From contig NZ_FXTP01000015.1 in assembly GCF_900182705.1 (NCBI RefSeq), forward strand, positions 89,729-153,728: 64,000 nucleotides of DNA. Reading direction: 5' to 3'. Shown here piece by piece: positions 1 to 11,925 of the stretch. The position numbers and the translations under genes are program-made. Source of the DNA: Gracilimonas mengyeensis. GTDB taxonomy: Bacteria > Bacteroidota > Rhodothermia > Balneolales > Balneolaceae. Numbering within the stretch: the first letter of the stretch is position 1; the number at the start of each line of letters is the position of its first letter. The notes under the pieces were generated by a model. The model was not told where the DNA came from. It was given only the letters and a program-made list of their open reading frames with translations, and did no database searches.

Positions 1-208
1 TAACTTTACCCACCAGATTGTAGAGCTTCTGGCCGGGAACCCTGACTAAAGGAACCCCGTTATCGTTAGAAAGTTGGAGAATTTCATTAAAAGTGCTATT
101 TCTTAATGAATTCTTGACATAAATTTTGTCTATTTCGTCAGGACGAGTTTTTAAGGCTTCCTCAACTGGATTTTTACCATATATAAATAAATTATCAGAG
201 GTGGTCAT
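1..208 (-). CDS. rlmB: RlmB/TrmH-family rRNA 2'-O-methyltransferase, N-terminal part only
   Basis: The minus-strand reading frame starts with ATG at 208 and runs off the window edge, giving 69 residues. It begins MTTSDNLFIYGKNPVEEALK, which is the opening of the SpoU substrate-binding domain found in front of the SPOUT methyltransferase domain in RlmB (23S rRNA G2251 2'-O-methyltransferase) and close relatives. The catalytic knotted domain lies outside the window, so RlmB cannot be told apart from other SpoU-family members here. The gene is divergent from the small membrane protein at 293, and the 84-bp AT-rich spacer must hold both promoters. Confidence 0.75.
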   Translation of the reverse strand, partial: MTTSDNLFIYGKNPVEEALKTRPDEIDKIYVKNSLRNSTFNEILQLSNDNGVPLVRVPGQKLYNLVGKV

Positions 209-292
209 GAGATTAAATTCGAAGAAAAAACTTTTATTATTAAAATTATTTAATATTTTATGTAAACGTTAGCTTAACATAAAGGGAAGGAT

Positions 293-643
293 ATGTACAA
301 AGAGAAGAAATATACGTCAATCGTTGGTGAAACCGTAAATAAGCAGCTAGAATCTACAGACTGCCTGCCTAAAGATATTTCTGCCTGGACCAATAAGATG
401 GATACGGTAAACCGGCTGCATCTTACATCGGCAGGAATGGGAGTTCTTTTAGGACTATGTGTGGTAGCGCTTTCACTTACTAATCTTATAGAACCTCTTT
501 GGTTCGCCAGTTTTATGACTGTGTTTGGCAGTATGGCCACTGTAACCGGTTTTTATTTTCTATATGAGCTGTTTACCTATTCTGGAACATTCGATTCCTT
601 AGTTCATAAGGCCATAAAGAGGGCAGTTACCGACAGGAACTAA
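293..643 (+). CDS. small membrane protein of unknown function
   Basis: This is a 116-residue protein that I do not recognise. It has a polar N-terminus of about 45 residues and then two hydrophobic stretches, at roughly residues 48-66 and 69-93, which look like two transmembrane helices. A short basic C-terminal tail follows (KAIKRAVTDRN). The start is supported by a purine-rich GGGAAGG about 6 bases upstream of the ATG, one of the better ribosome-binding sites in the window. It is divergent from the rlmB-like gene and 90 bp upstream of the GDPD gene on the same strand. No function is assigned. Confidence 0.6.
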   Translation: MYKEKKYTSIVGETVNKQLESTDCLPKDISAWTNKMDTVNRLHLTSAGMGVLLGLCVVALSLTNLIEPLWFASFMTVFGSMATVTGFYFLYELFTYSGTFDSLVHKAIKRAVTDRN

Positions 644-733
644 TTCGGATGTTAACATAGCATTTATTTTGCCATCAAGGATAATGCGTATGTTAGGCAA
701 ATAATCATCGTGACTAAACTGTTTGCCTGTATA

Positions 734-1609
734 ATGCGCAATAAAATTATATTCGGCTTTGTACTTATCGTAACTTCTCTGCTAACATCGGTTCTTATGG
801 CTCAACCATCAACTCAACTGCCTGTTAAGCTTTATAATGATAATGGGGATAATTTTGTAGTGATAGCGCATCGGGGCGCTAGTGCCTATCATCCCGAAAA
901 TACCATGAGCGCATTTCGTGCTGCCGTAGATATGGGTGCAGAAATGATAGAATTAGATGTTTTGCTCAGCAAAGATGGGGTACCTGTCGTAATCCATGAT
1001 GAAACCCTTGAGCGAACAACCGATGGAAGGGGGAAAGTGGAAGATTATAACTTAAGGGATTTAAAAAAACTGGATGCGGGTAGCTGGTTTAGCAGTGGTC
1101 ACAAAGGAGAAGGGATACCCACCCTGGAAGAGGTACTTAACTTTGCAAAAGGTCGTATTGCCGTAAACATAGAAATTAAGACGGAGGCGGTTACTGACAG
1201 TCTCAATGGAGGCATTGAAGAGAAAGCACTAAAGTTGGTATATAAGCACAAGATGCAGGATTACGTTCTCTTTTCGAGCTTTGATTACCGGGCTATCGCT
1301 CATTTGAGAGAGTTGGATGTGGACATATCTACCGCTTTGTTATACGAAAAAAGTCAATCTGAGAAGAGAGAGCCCAAAGAGTTGGTGAGTGATTATAAGG
1401 CAAATGCTTTTAATTGCAGTCAACGTCAATTTTCAAAAAAATGGGCTGAGCAGCTAAATGAGCAAGGGATTCCTGTTTTTATTTACACGGTTAACAAAAC
1501 ACAGCAAATGAGAAAAGTGATTGAGCTTGGTGCTTCGGGAATTTTTTCTGACAAACCGGACGTGCTAAAAAAGCTTGTGGATAATTTGTGGAAAAGAAAG
1601 GAAGGATAA
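734..1609 (+). CDS. glycerophosphodiester phosphodiesterase, exported
   Basis: GDPD family proteins hydrolyse glycerophosphodiesters to glycerol-3-phosphate and an alcohol. The mature region carries the GDPD signature: 'AHRGASAYHPENT' with the catalytic His/Arg, then 'ELD' metal ligands and 'HDETLERTT' with the second catalytic His. 'EIKTE' follows mid-protein, and near the C-terminus there is 'GIFSDKPD'. The first ~20 residues from ATG 734 form a signal peptide ending in ...SVLMAQ, so it acts outside the inner membrane. A GTG at 710 in the same frame would add eight residues; I prefer the ATG because the signal peptide is then of normal length. It ends 72 bp before pyrG and may share its transcript. 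Confidence 0.85.
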   Translation: MRNKIIFGFVLIVTSLLTSVLMAQPSTQLPVKLYNDNGDNFVVIAHRGASAYHPENTMSAFRAAVDMGAEMIELDVLLSKDGVPVVIHDETLERTTDGRGKVEDYNLRDLKKLDAGSWFSSGHKGEGIPTLEEVLNFAKGRIAVNIEIKTEAVTDSLNGGIEEKALKLVYKHKMQDYVLFSSFDYRAIAHLRELDVDISTALLYEKSQSEKREPKELVSDYKANAFNCSQRQFSKKWAEQLNEQGIPVFIYTVNKTQQMRKVIELGASGIFSDKPDVLKKLVDNLWKRKEG

Positions 1610-3762
<2,153 letters not shown>

Positions 3763-3823
3763 AGATTTCCATTTCGCAACTCGTTCATCGGTTCATCGAT
3801 CTATCGCAGACCTGTTGGTAGTA

Positions 3824-3951
3824 GCTCCCAACTTGGACGGGAAAAACCTGGAAATGAGATAAGATCAAACTGGGAGCCTGTGAGGCATATTTACGAATAA
3901 CCTTCAGGCCAATTAATGGATTTAAGATTGCACTTCTGACGGCACAATCTT
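3824..3951. terminator. convergent spacer with two inverted repeats
   Basis: This spacer separates the convergent Nudix and ZIP genes. GCTCCCA at 3824-3830 pairs with TGGGAGC at 3871-3877, and AAGATTG at 3924-3930 pairs with CAATCTT at 3945-3951, close to the end of the ZIP gene. Neither has a long T-run, so they are only weak terminator candidates for the two converging transcripts. Confidence 0.3.
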
Positions 3952-3959
3952 CCTTAAAA

Positions 3960-4790
3960 TTACCCAAGCGCTACATCCAGTACCATCATCACGCAAAAAC
4001 CAACCATTGCTCCAACGGTAGCCAAGTCGGTATTACCGTGCATCTGGCTTTCGGGGATTAATTCCTCAATCACCACATAGATCATAGCGCCAGCCGCAAA
4101 GGCCAGGGCATAAGGCAGCATGGGCTGCACAAAAATGACTGCTGCAGCCCCAATTACCGCTGAAATAGGCTCAACGATACCTGATAACTGTCCATAGTTG
4201 AAACTTTTCCAAACGCTAACGCCATCGCGCCGCAAAGGCATGGAGATGGCCACTCCTTCCGGGAAGTTTTGAATCCCAATACCCAATGCAAGTACAATAG
4301 CAGCTGCTACGGTAGCGCCCCCGGCTACATCAAGTCCCAGGCTGGCTGCCCCAAAAAGAACGCCTATGGCAAGTCCTTCCGGAATGTTATGCAAGGTAAT
4401 GGCCAGTACCAGTAAAGTGGTTCGTTTCCATTTGGTTTCAACCCCTTCGGCGGCATCACGAGGTAAGCCAATATGTAGGTGAGGCAAATAGTAATCACAA
4501 ATACGGAGAAACAATCCGCCCAGTAAAAAACCGATTACTGCAGGTAACCAGGGTATGATGCCTTGCGCTTCGGCCATATCAATAGATGGAATGATCAGGG
4601 ACCACACGCTGGCTGCGATCATAACTCCGGCTGCAAAACCCATCATACCGTCCAGTAGTTTATTGCTTACGGTGCGTGTAAAGAAAACCAAGGCAGCCCC
4701 AAGGGATGTCACGCCCCATGTGAAAAGTCCACCGATCAAAGCTTGAATAACAGGATTGAGTTCAAAAAACCAGGCAGGTATTAAGTCCAT
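3960..4790 (-). CDS. ZIP-family divalent metal transporter
   Basis: ZIP proteins import Zn(II) or other divalent metals across the inner membrane. The 276-residue protein has about eight hydrophobic segments. The two metal-site helices are clear: 'HNIPEGLAIGVLFG' near the middle and 'GIGIQNFPEGVAISMPLRR' after it, with the paired H/N and E residues of the transport site. 'VIEELIPESQ' lies in the last part. It resembles the GufA/ZupT branch more than eukaryotic ZIPs because it lacks a long His-rich loop. A bulky gate-side N-terminus and the short C-terminus fit that branch. The gene stands alone, convergent with the Nudix gene and divergent from the pectinesterase. Confidence 0.88.
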   Translation of the reverse strand: MDLIPAWFFELNPVIQALIGGLFTWGVTSLGAALVFFTRTVSNKLLDGMMGFAAGVMIAASVWSLIIPSIDMAEAQGIIPWLPAVIGFLLGGLFLRICDYYLPHLHIGLPRDAAEGVETKWKRTTLLVLAITLHNIPEGLAIGVLFGAASLGLDVAGGATVAAAIVLALGIGIQNFPEGVAISMPLRRDGVSVWKSFNYGQLSGIVEPISAVIGAAAVIFVQPMLPYALAFAAGAMIYVVIEELIPESQMHGNTDLATVGAMVGFCVMMVLDVALG

Positions 4791-5034
4791 TTTGTTGAAT
4801 CCGTTGTGAAAAAATGTTTGTTAAACTTAAAAAAAATTTAGCTATGTCTAAAAATTTATTTTCTGTAACTGTGTGTCTCAATATGACACTTTAAATTCAA
4901 GACTGGTGTGCAATAAAACCCGTTTTTATAAAAAAATTATGAACCGATTATGTTTATTCCTGATATTTTATGATAATTAAGTTACCGATTAAGTAAATCG
5001 GAAATAGAGTTATTAAAATGAATAAATAGATTGA

Positions 5035-7521
5035 ATGACCATGCGGATTAGAGTTATAGCTGGAATACTTGCGATGATGTTTTTAACAGTCTTGGATGTG
5101 ATGGGGCAAGATCCAGCTGCGGTACACTGGCCATTAACTGATCCGTCATTAGGGGGTACTGAATTTTCTGCGGTGATTGAGGGCCCGTTGGAGGCAAATG
5201 AAATGCAGTTGAATAATATGGAAGTTAATCAATATTCGGGGCCCAATAACAGCCTGCGTATTCGAATAGAAGGCAATAGCTGGCCGGCTAATCAAACCAC
5301 AGAAATTGACGATGTGTACCTGGAGTTTTCTGTTAGTCCGAGGGCAGGAGCCACCTTTTTTGTGGACACTCTTTCGCTGGATATTGCCGGAGTCAGTATT
5401 GACGGGATGAAAGCCAGTATCTATTATTCTACAGATGCAAGTTTTGCAGATCGTACTCCAGTGGAATATACTACCGAAGATGAATCTGGTAATAACTACC
5501 TGCCCCGTGACAGCCTGCAAACCATTACGGCTTTCCCGGATTTAGAGCTTTCAGAAGATCAGTCTTTGTTTTTAAGGATTTACCCGTGGGTTGATAATGA
5601 TCCCAATGAACGCACAGGCAAGTACATTGCCCTGCAAAATGTGATGCTGGCAGGTACTACAGTAGGTGGCATGGCAACACTGCCCGAAGTTGCAACCTAC
5701 AATCCTGGAAATGTTTCAACCGATTATGCCTTTGCGGGAGGGAATGTTTCATCGGATGGGGGGGCACAAGTAACGGCCAGGGGAGTGGTTTGGAATACAG
5801 CGGGAGAACCAGTTATCTCTGACTTTAAAACAGAAGACGGCACCGGTTCGGGCTCTTTTGAAAGCCAGATGACCGGACTGGAGAATGGAACTATCTACTA
5901 TTACCGGGCTTATGCCACCAACGAAGCTGGTACGGCTTATGGGCGCGAAGTTAGCTTTACAACGCTTGATGAGAAAACCGTTCCTGAAGTTGAAACCGGA
6001 GATATTACCGAAGTGATGGTAGAAACAGCCTTGGGAAGGGGTGAGGTAACTGCCTGGGGCGGATCAGAAGTTACCGCCCGTGGTTTGGTATGGAGTACTG
6101 AGGGTGAACCAACCATAGAAGATTTTAAATCCGAAGCAGGCAGCGGTTTAGGGGAGTTTGTAAGCACCATGTATCCGCTTGAGGCTGAGAGCCGCTATTA
6201 TGTACGGGCCTATGCAACCAATGAAACTGGTACCGGTTATGGACCGTTGCGCATGTTTCTCACCCAGGAACCGGCTCCGGATATAACCAAAGTGGTAGCA
6301 AAAGATGGCAGCGGAGATTATACAAAAGTACAGGACGCTTTTGATGAGATACCGGATAACTACACCGGTCAATATACGATCTTTGTTAAAAAGGGAGAGT
6401 ATTACGAGAAGCTGGTGCTGGAGGAGAATAAAGTGAATGTGAAGCTGATAGGCGAGCATCGCGATAGTACCGTGTTGTGGTATGATGATTATGCGGGTAT
6501 TGCGGGAGGGACCAGCCAGTCGTACAGTGTGGCTATTAATGCCAATGATTTTGTGGCTGAAAACATCACTTTCCAAAATGTGATTGAGAATGACAAGTCA
6601 GTTAGTGGACAACAGGCTGTGGCATTAGTAACCAATGGCGACCGACAGGCTTATTACAATGTAAACATCCTGGGTTTTCAGGATACCTTTTATGCCAGGG
6701 GATCAAATGGGACAGGAAGAATTTATATCAAGAATAGTTTAGTGGAAGGTTCGGTAGATTTCATTTTTGGGAGAAATATTGTGGTGTTCGATAGCACTGA
6801 AATCAGGATCAATCGTGATGGCGGAACCCTGACGGCTGCGGCGACGGATCCGGAATCCAAGTATGGTTTTGTGTTTTTGGATAGCAGGATAACCGCCGAT
6901 TCCATTGGTTTCGATGGCGATCCGATAGAAGAATTCTACTTGGGACGGCCCTGGCAGGGAGCTCCCAGAACGGTGTTTATTAATACCTGGTACCATGAAG
7001 TTCTGGCCCCACAGGGATGGCTGGCGTGGAATGTGCAACCGGCTTTATATGGCGAGTACAATTGCTCTGGCCCCGGTTGTGTACATCCGGATCAACGGGC
7101 AGGATTTTCAACCCAACTAAGCAGCGAAGAGGCCGAAACGTACACACTAGAAAATATATTCTCTAAAGAAAGTAACCCAAATTTTGGCCGCGATTGGATG
7201 CCCAGTCCTGAACTCACCCCGGTAAGTATTAATGAAGCATCAAATATAAATACTCCCCATAAATATGAATTGCAGCAGAACTATCCGAACCCATTCAATC
7301 CGGCAACAAAGATTGGTTTTACATTGCCATCAGCTACGCATATATCCCTAATTGTATATGATTTGCTGGGGCGAAAGGTGGCTACTTTATTGGATGAAAA
7401 AAAGCAAGCCGGTCACTTTACCGTGCAGTTTGATGCAGGTCCGTTATCAAGCGGAATCTATCTGTACCAGATGAAAACCGATAACTTTACCAGAGTGAAT
7501 AAAATGACGTTAATAAAATAA
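5035..7521 (+). CDS. secreted pectinesterase with C-terminal sorting domain
   Basis: Carbohydrate esterase family 8 enzyme expected to demethylate pectin outside the cell. From the N-terminus: a signal peptide ending ...DVMGQ; a ~200-residue beta-rich region; and two tandem fibronectin-III-like repeats of about 90 residues, both with 'YYRAYATNEAGT/YYVRAYATNETGT'. The pectinesterase domain covers about residues 418-700. It has 'GSGDYTKVQDA', 'QAVAL', 'GFQDTFYA' with the catalytic Asp, 'GSVDFIFG' with the second Asp, and 'LGRPW' with the substrate-binding Arg and Trp. A linker and then 'NYPNPFNPATK' start the C-terminal sorting module of about 75 residues, recognised by the type IX system in Bacteroidota. 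Gene context is not a pectin locus, but two GH9 cellulases with related tails lie at 40-44.5 kb. Confidence 0.92.
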   Translation: MTMRIRVIAGILAMMFLTVLDVMGQDPAAVHWPLTDPSLGGTEFSAVIEGPLEANEMQLNNMEVNQYSGPNNSLRIRIEGNSWPANQTTEIDDVYLEFSVSPRAGATFFVDTLSLDIAGVSIDGMKASIYYSTDASFADRTPVEYTTEDESGNNYLPRDSLQTITAFPDLELSEDQSLFLRIYPWVDNDPNERTGKYIALQNVMLAGTTVGGMATLPEVATYNPGNVSTDYAFAGGNVSSDGGAQVTARGVVWNTAGEPVISDFKTEDGTGSGSFESQMTGLENGTIYYYRAYATNEAGTAYGREVSFTTLDEKTVPEVETGDITEVMVETALGRGEVTAWGGSEVTARGLVWSTEGEPTIEDFKSEAGSGLGEFVSTMYPLEAESRYYVRAYATNETGTGYGPLRMFLTQEPAPDITKVVAKDGSGDYTKVQDAFDEIPDNYTGQYTIFVKKGEYYEKLVLEENKVNVKLIGEHRDSTVLWYDDYAGIAGGTSQSYSVAINANDFVAENITFQNVIENDKSVSGQQAVALVTNGDRQAYYNVNILGFQDTFYARGSNGTGRIYIKNSLVEGSVDFIFGRNIVVFDSTEIRINRDGGTLTAAATDPESKYGFVFLDSRITADSIGFDGDPIEEFYLGRPWQGAPRTVFINTWYHEVLAPQGWLAWNVQPALYGEYNCSGPGCVHPDQRAGFSTQLSSEEAETYTLENIFSKESNPNFGRDWMPSPELTPVSINEASNINTPHKYELQQNYPNPFNPATKIGFTLPSATHISLIVYDLLGRKVATLLDEKKQAGHFTVQFDAGPLSSGIYLYQMKTDNFTRVNKMTLIK

Positions 7522-7613
7522 TAGGGGCCAATGGGATAGAAAGATTAAAAAATCCCAAACGAGATTGTCATTCTTTTTTCGCTAATTTGGAGGGAATCTA
7601 AATAAACCGAGTT

Positions 7614-8333
7614 ATGGAAGGCAAAGGTACCCCATTTTCATCCCCTATTGGCGAGGGGCTTGTTCGAATTCTTATTAAAATACACGGTATCGAGTGCGAA
7701 GTTGAAAATGATGCCCCTGAATTTGTAGATCCTTTTGAGGATGAACCCAATTTAACACTTTGTCCTGATGTAGATGTTTCAGGAATAACCAATGCTTTTA
7801 AAAAAAGCTATAAGCTCCGGTTGAATAAAAAGGAGAGCAATGAGGAATCTATTGTTTGGGAGCTAAGTGACAAAGGAGTTTGGTTCGATATCAAAATGGA
7901 TCAGGTAAAAGATATTTGGTTGGCAGATTATCATTTTCAGATAGAAAGTTCTAAACCACGATACCTGGCGTATTATATCAGTAATCTTGAGCACCGTATT
8001 GAATGGCTTCAAGTTCATGAGAAAAGCGGTGAAATTCGTTCATTGAGTGAATTTAACAAGAAGTTTAGCCCCGCACCTATTGCAGAAAAGGACACTTATA
8101 CGGGATCGGATATTTTAAAATGTTGCGAGATGCTGGCCCGTGCTGCTAAAAGAATTGACCTGCGGACTAAAAGTGCGATGGTGAAATTTAACACAGAAAA
8201 AGGGCGATTATATTCTCTTCTAAAAGGGATGGCGGAGAAAATGGGCTATGATATTAATCCCCTGGATAAAGAAACCGTATTAAAAAAGGAACAGAAAGGG
8301 GAGATGGTAAGTCACCTAATCACCCTGAAATAA
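7614..8333 (+). CDS. hypothetical protein, 239 residues
   Basis: I do not recognise this protein. It has no signal peptide or membrane segment, is acidic in the first 60 residues ('FVDPFEDEP') and becomes lysine-rich towards the C-terminus. Aromatic-rich strands in the middle (WLADYHFQIES, YLAYYISNLEHRIEWL) suggest a mixed alpha/beta cytoplasmic fold. Two Cys occur together in 'LKCCEMLARAAKRIDLR'. The start is the first ATG of the frame, preceded by GGAGGGAA about 20 bases upstream, too far for a normal ribosome site. It follows the pectinesterase by 92 bp and faces the beta-propeller gene convergently. Confidence 0.6.
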   Translation: MEGKGTPFSSPIGEGLVRILIKIHGIECEVENDAPEFVDPFEDEPNLTLCPDVDVSGITNAFKKSYKLRLNKKESNEESIVWELSDKGVWFDIKMDQVKDIWLADYHFQIESSKPRYLAYYISNLEHRIEWLQVHEKSGEIRSLSEFNKKFSPAPIAEKDTYTGSDILKCCEMLARAAKRIDLRTKSAMVKFNTEKGRLYSLLKGMAEKMGYDINPLDKETVLKKEQKGEMVSHLITLK

Positions 8334-8352
8334 ATATTAAAACTACTTCTTT

Positions 8353-9477
8353 TTAATCAAGATTCTCCTGTTTCCAAAAAATGATGCCTCCGGCCTGCTT
8401 GCCGGTTTCTACCACATCCACACGTTCCAGTTTTTCCAGGTTGATGATATCTACAGAGCCTGGTTCGCCACCAATGCCTTCCACTGAGATAAAAGCGTAT
8501 TTGTTATCGGCAGAAATGGCTACACCGTGGCTCACCTTACGGCTGTTTTTAATTTTCGCCAGTTCTTTACCGCTTTCTAAATCCCAGACACCTGTTGCCC
8601 CTTCGCCTTTATATGTTACCACCAGCAATTTGCCGTCATGGCTTACTTCCAGGTTATAGGGGGCTTTGCCGGTATCCCAGCGGTTGGTGATTTCCCATTT
8701 TTTGGTATCTATTACTATGATTTCATCTGAACCATTGCCTGCTACATATACCAGTGGTTTGGTTGGATGAGGATCGGCCCAGGTGGGTTTTTCTACAGGT
8801 TTGGGGTGATGTACTTCAGAGCGCTTCATTCCGGAATGATCCATATTTGAACTGGCATGCATGCTTTGCGAGCCGTTCTCAGAAAGTTTAAGCCGGCGCT
8901 GAACTTCCAGTGTTTTAGTATTGATTTCCATCAGCTCGTCCGTCATCATAGAAACGTGATATTGCCGGGTTCCTTCATCATTTACTCGGGAGCCATGGGG
9001 CATAATACCGGTTTCGATATCGGCCAGGCGCATCATAGATTCCGGGTCAATAACCGAAACGGTACTGGGCTCCATATCTCCGTGCAAGTTAAAATTCACC
9101 ACATACAAGAGCCCCGTGGAAGCGGAAATGTCCATAGTGGCCGGAAACATACCGAGCTCCACTTCTTCCACGAATTCATTAGTGCCGGTTTCGTATTTCC
9201 AGAGCTTACCATAGGGCTGTCCGTGGGCGATACTTACAAACCAGTGCTTGCCATCGGGAGAAACAGTAAGCCCATGGGGACCTTCATTTTCCTGTGGCCA
9301 GGTGCCTACTTCAATGGTTTCTGCAATATTGCCTTTTCCGGTTTCACCGTCAAAATGTATTAGCGAAACCTCATCATCCGATTCTGCGGCTACATACACG
9401 TAATAGTCTTGGGCAACCAAGGCTTGGTTGCAAAGAAACATCAACCCGTAAAACAAAAGGAATTTTAAGTATCTCAT
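8353..9477 (-). CDS. exported YVTN-type beta-propeller protein
   Basis: A 374-residue secreted protein made of repeated ~40-residue beta-propeller blades: 'YVYVAAESDDEVSLIHFDGE', 'GPHGLTVSPDGKHWFVSI', 'LVYVAGNGSDEIIVIDTKKW', 'APYNLEVSHDGKLLVVTYKG' and 'VSHGVAISADNKYAFISVEG'. This is the YncE/YVTN pattern. No catalytic residues can be assigned. A ~20-residue signal peptide starts at the ATG at 9477 and ends ...NQALVAQ; an ATG 60 bases upstream would bury the signal peptide and is rejected. A His/Met-rich loop ('SMHASSNMDHSGMKRSEVHHPKP') could bind metal, which is inference. It lies ~100 bp downstream of a second propeller gene on the same strand, so the two are likely one unit. Confidence 0.8.
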   Translation of the reverse strand: MRYLKFLLFYGLMFLCNQALVAQDYYVYVAAESDDEVSLIHFDGETGKGNIAETIEVGTWPQENEGPHGLTVSPDGKHWFVSIAHGQPYGKLWKYETGTNEFVEEVELGMFPATMDISASTGLLYVVNFNLHGDMEPSTVSVIDPESMMRLADIETGIMPHGSRVNDEGTRQYHVSMMTDELMEINTKTLEVQRRLKLSENGSQSMHASSNMDHSGMKRSEVHHPKPVEKPTWADPHPTKPLVYVAGNGSDEIIVIDTKKWEITNRWDTGKAPYNLEVSHDGKLLVVTYKGEGATGVWDLESGKELAKIKNSRKVSHGVAISADNKYAFISVEGIGGEPGSVDIINLEKLERVDVVETGKQAGGIIFWKQENLD

Positions 9478-9580
9478 GATGATCTGATATTTATTGCTGT
9501 AAAGGCACGAGCTTACCAAAGTTCGCATTGTGTGCATATGTTGCTTCGGTTCGTCGTGCCTTAAGGTCTATTGGTTTTCT

Positions 9581-11575
9581 TTAGTTGGATGCCTGCTGAG
9601 GATTTTCTTTCAACTTCAAAGCCCAGATACCGGAGTTCCAGTCAGACACAAAAATGTGGCCTTTATAAGGCTGTGGACCCCAGGTAAAAGGTGCGTTAGG
9701 AACGATGGCATCCGGATGATTGGGAGCGAAACGTGCAATTTCGCGTCCCTGGTCGTACAGGTTGCCCATTAGTTCACCGGAGATATCCACGATGCGCAGC
9801 CCGGCATTGTAGTAGGCTATATACAAAGTGTCTCCAACTACCCAAAAGTTGTGGGTGCCGGCTTCGGGAACCTGGTAGCGTGCTACTTCTTCGGGGTTGT
9901 CCCAGCCATCAAATTTCACAAAGTGAATCCAGCCGGCAGCGCCTACAGGATTGTCGCGTGAAGGCAGTCCGTATGGAAAGGCTTCATCTCCGGCAATTAC
10001 ATAGAAGTCACCAGTAGATTCGCTTTTGAATGGGAAAGCGGCATGATTCCAGCCACTTGGGTAAGTGTAGCTTCCCAGCTTCACCGGGTTGGCGGGAGAA
10101 CCACCAGCATCGGCCAACTCACTGTTTTGGCTGCCGATATCCACGGCCACCACGCCATCGCTCCAGTTGCTTGAGTAAGCGATCCCATCTTCAATCCACA
10201 CATCATGAATAGCATGGCCGGGGGTATCCAGTTCAAAACGACCAACGGTTTCCGGGTTAGCCGGGTCTTCAATATTGATGATATCGTAGCGTCGGCCATT
10301 ATTCACGGCATAAACGTGCCCTTCGTAAATAAAAGCATTGTGTACACCACCGGTTAGTCCCTCGGTGTATTCAGAAATAACCGAAACATTGTGAGGATCA
10401 GAAACATCCAGAATCACGATGCCGTTTTTGCGATTGGATGCTCCTTCGCGGGTAAGAATGCCCACTTTGCCATCTTCAGAAATCTTTACGTCGTTTACGG
10501 TTCGGGCATCAACACGCACGGTATCGATGGTATGCATGTTGGCCGGATCGGTTACATCCCAGAAATAGGCGTCGCCGTTGGCGCCCCAGGTGCCGGTGAT
10601 GGCATAATCGCGTCCGTCCACTCCTTCCCAAACCCAAAGGTCGGAGGTGTGTACGTCCAGCACTTCACCATGGCCGACCACTTCCAGGTCTTTGGCTACG
10701 TCACGTTGGTTTACGCGAATCACCTGTTGCCCGACCGCACTGCCGGATTTTGCAATCAGCGTATACACGCCGGGCAGGTTGGCTACAAATTTTCCTTTTT
10801 GTGATACTTGTGCTTCAGCAGCTTGGCCCAGGTTGTCATCGGGTTGAGCTACATACGAATAGGTGATGGGTACATTTACTGAGCTACCTCCACTGCTTTT
10901 GGCAACTGCTTCAAAATGAACCACGTCACCGGTAAGGATAGTGGTTTCGGTATTACCGATTTCAATGGCCGTAGCAGGATTTTTCTTAACATTCACGTTC
11001 CAGGTAGTGCTTTTGCCCTCCGAAGTGGCTGTAATAGTGGCCGAGCCTTCTTTTAGGGCAATGAGTTTGCCATGACTTACGCTGGCAACATCAGAATTAC
11101 TGCTGGATATGGATAATTCCGGGTTTTCGCGGATCAGGTCCATTTCATCGATTACATCCACGCTCAGGTTTACAGTGGTACCGGTGTATACATTCGCCGG
11201 TTTGTTGATGAATTTTACAGCGGCAATGGGTGGGTAAGGTACCTCCACGTCAAAACGTTTTACCACCCGTTGGTCGCGCGGGCCCGATCGCAGGGCAATT
11301 ACATTATATGTTCCGGGCTTATTGGCTTTCAGGTATCCGGTGCGGCTAACTTCCAAGTCGCCGCCATTGCGGGAGTAAAAAAGTATGGTATCTGGCAGTG
11401 CCTCTCCCTCAGCGCTCATCAGGGTGGCTTTAAGCTGTAATTCCGAACCCACTTGCAGGCTTACCGGATCGGGTTCAATTTCAATCTTCATGGAGTCGGT
11501 AGATTCCGACTGGGCAAAAACACCGGCTGTTCCCCATAGTAATAGAACAGCCGCGAGGGCTAATAACTTTTTCAT
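9581..11575 (-). CDS. exported protein with Ig-like domains and LVIVD beta-propeller
   Basis: A 664-residue secreted protein. After a signal peptide ending ...GVFAQ there are three Ig-like (BIG2-type) domains to about residue 300, each with the 'V..G..V.L.A' and 'G.A.I.A' rhythm (for example 'LQVGSELQLKATL' and 'KEGSATITATSEG'). The C-terminal ~350 residues are LVIVD-type propeller blades: 'NGIVILDVSDPHNVSVISEY', 'YDIINIEDPANPETVGRF', 'GVVAVDIG' and 'AGLRIVDISGELMG'. The role is unknown; Ig domains plus a propeller suggest a surface or periplasmic binding protein. It precedes the YVTN protein in the same direction, and both are exported propellers. Confidence 0.8.
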   Translation of the reverse strand: MKKLLALAAVLLLWGTAGVFAQSESTDSMKIEIEPDPVSLQVGSELQLKATLMSAEGEALPDTILFYSRNGGDLEVSRTGYLKANKPGTYNVIALRSGPRDQRVVKRFDVEVPYPPIAAVKFINKPANVYTGTTVNLSVDVIDEMDLIRENPELSISSSNSDVASVSHGKLIALKEGSATITATSEGKSTTWNVNVKKNPATAIEIGNTETTILTGDVVHFEAVAKSSGGSSVNVPITYSYVAQPDDNLGQAAEAQVSQKGKFVANLPGVYTLIAKSGSAVGQQVIRVNQRDVAKDLEVVGHGEVLDVHTSDLWVWEGVDGRDYAITGTWGANGDAYFWDVTDPANMHTIDTVRVDARTVNDVKISEDGKVGILTREGASNRKNGIVILDVSDPHNVSVISEYTEGLTGGVHNAFIYEGHVYAVNNGRRYDIINIEDPANPETVGRFELDTPGHAIHDVWIEDGIAYSSNWSDGVVAVDIGSQNSELADAGGSPANPVKLGSYTYPSGWNHAAFPFKSESTGDFYVIAGDEAFPYGLPSRDNPVGAAGWIHFVKFDGWDNPEEVARYQVPEAGTHNFWVVGDTLYIAYYNAGLRIVDISGELMGNLYDQGREIARFAPNHPDAIVPNAPFTWGPQPYKGHIFVSDWNSGIWALKLKENPQQASN

Positions 11576-11913
11576 AGGTGGTTAAATTAATTCGTAGAGG
11601 TTTCTATTTGTACCTGATTACCAATAAACCAAAAAAAGGTGAAAAAGGGTATTCCCGCAATAAGAAAGGGAAGCTGTTAAAGGGATATTTTGCGTCATTT
11701 TACGATTTTAATATGTGATCTGCAGTGGGAGATAATGCTCAGAATTGGGGCAGAGGTTGCACAGACGCTAAACATGGCAGGGGTGCCAAAGAAGGTTATA
11801 TAAAATGCATCTAAAGGAGATATGGTGTAATGTGAGAGTAGTAAAGATGGATTAAGAGAGATTTTTAAGCTTTTCCTCTTTCTTCAAAAAATGACGGGTA
11901 TCTTTTAATTCTA
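11576..11913. other. divergent intergenic region, 338 bp
   Basis: This is the spacer between the divergent Ig/LVIVD gene and the GIN-domain lipoprotein gene. I see no ORF with a plausible protein and no strong hairpin. It is purine-rich on the plus strand and presumably carries both promoters. Confidence 0.5.
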
Positions 11914-11925
11914 ATGCTTACCAAT

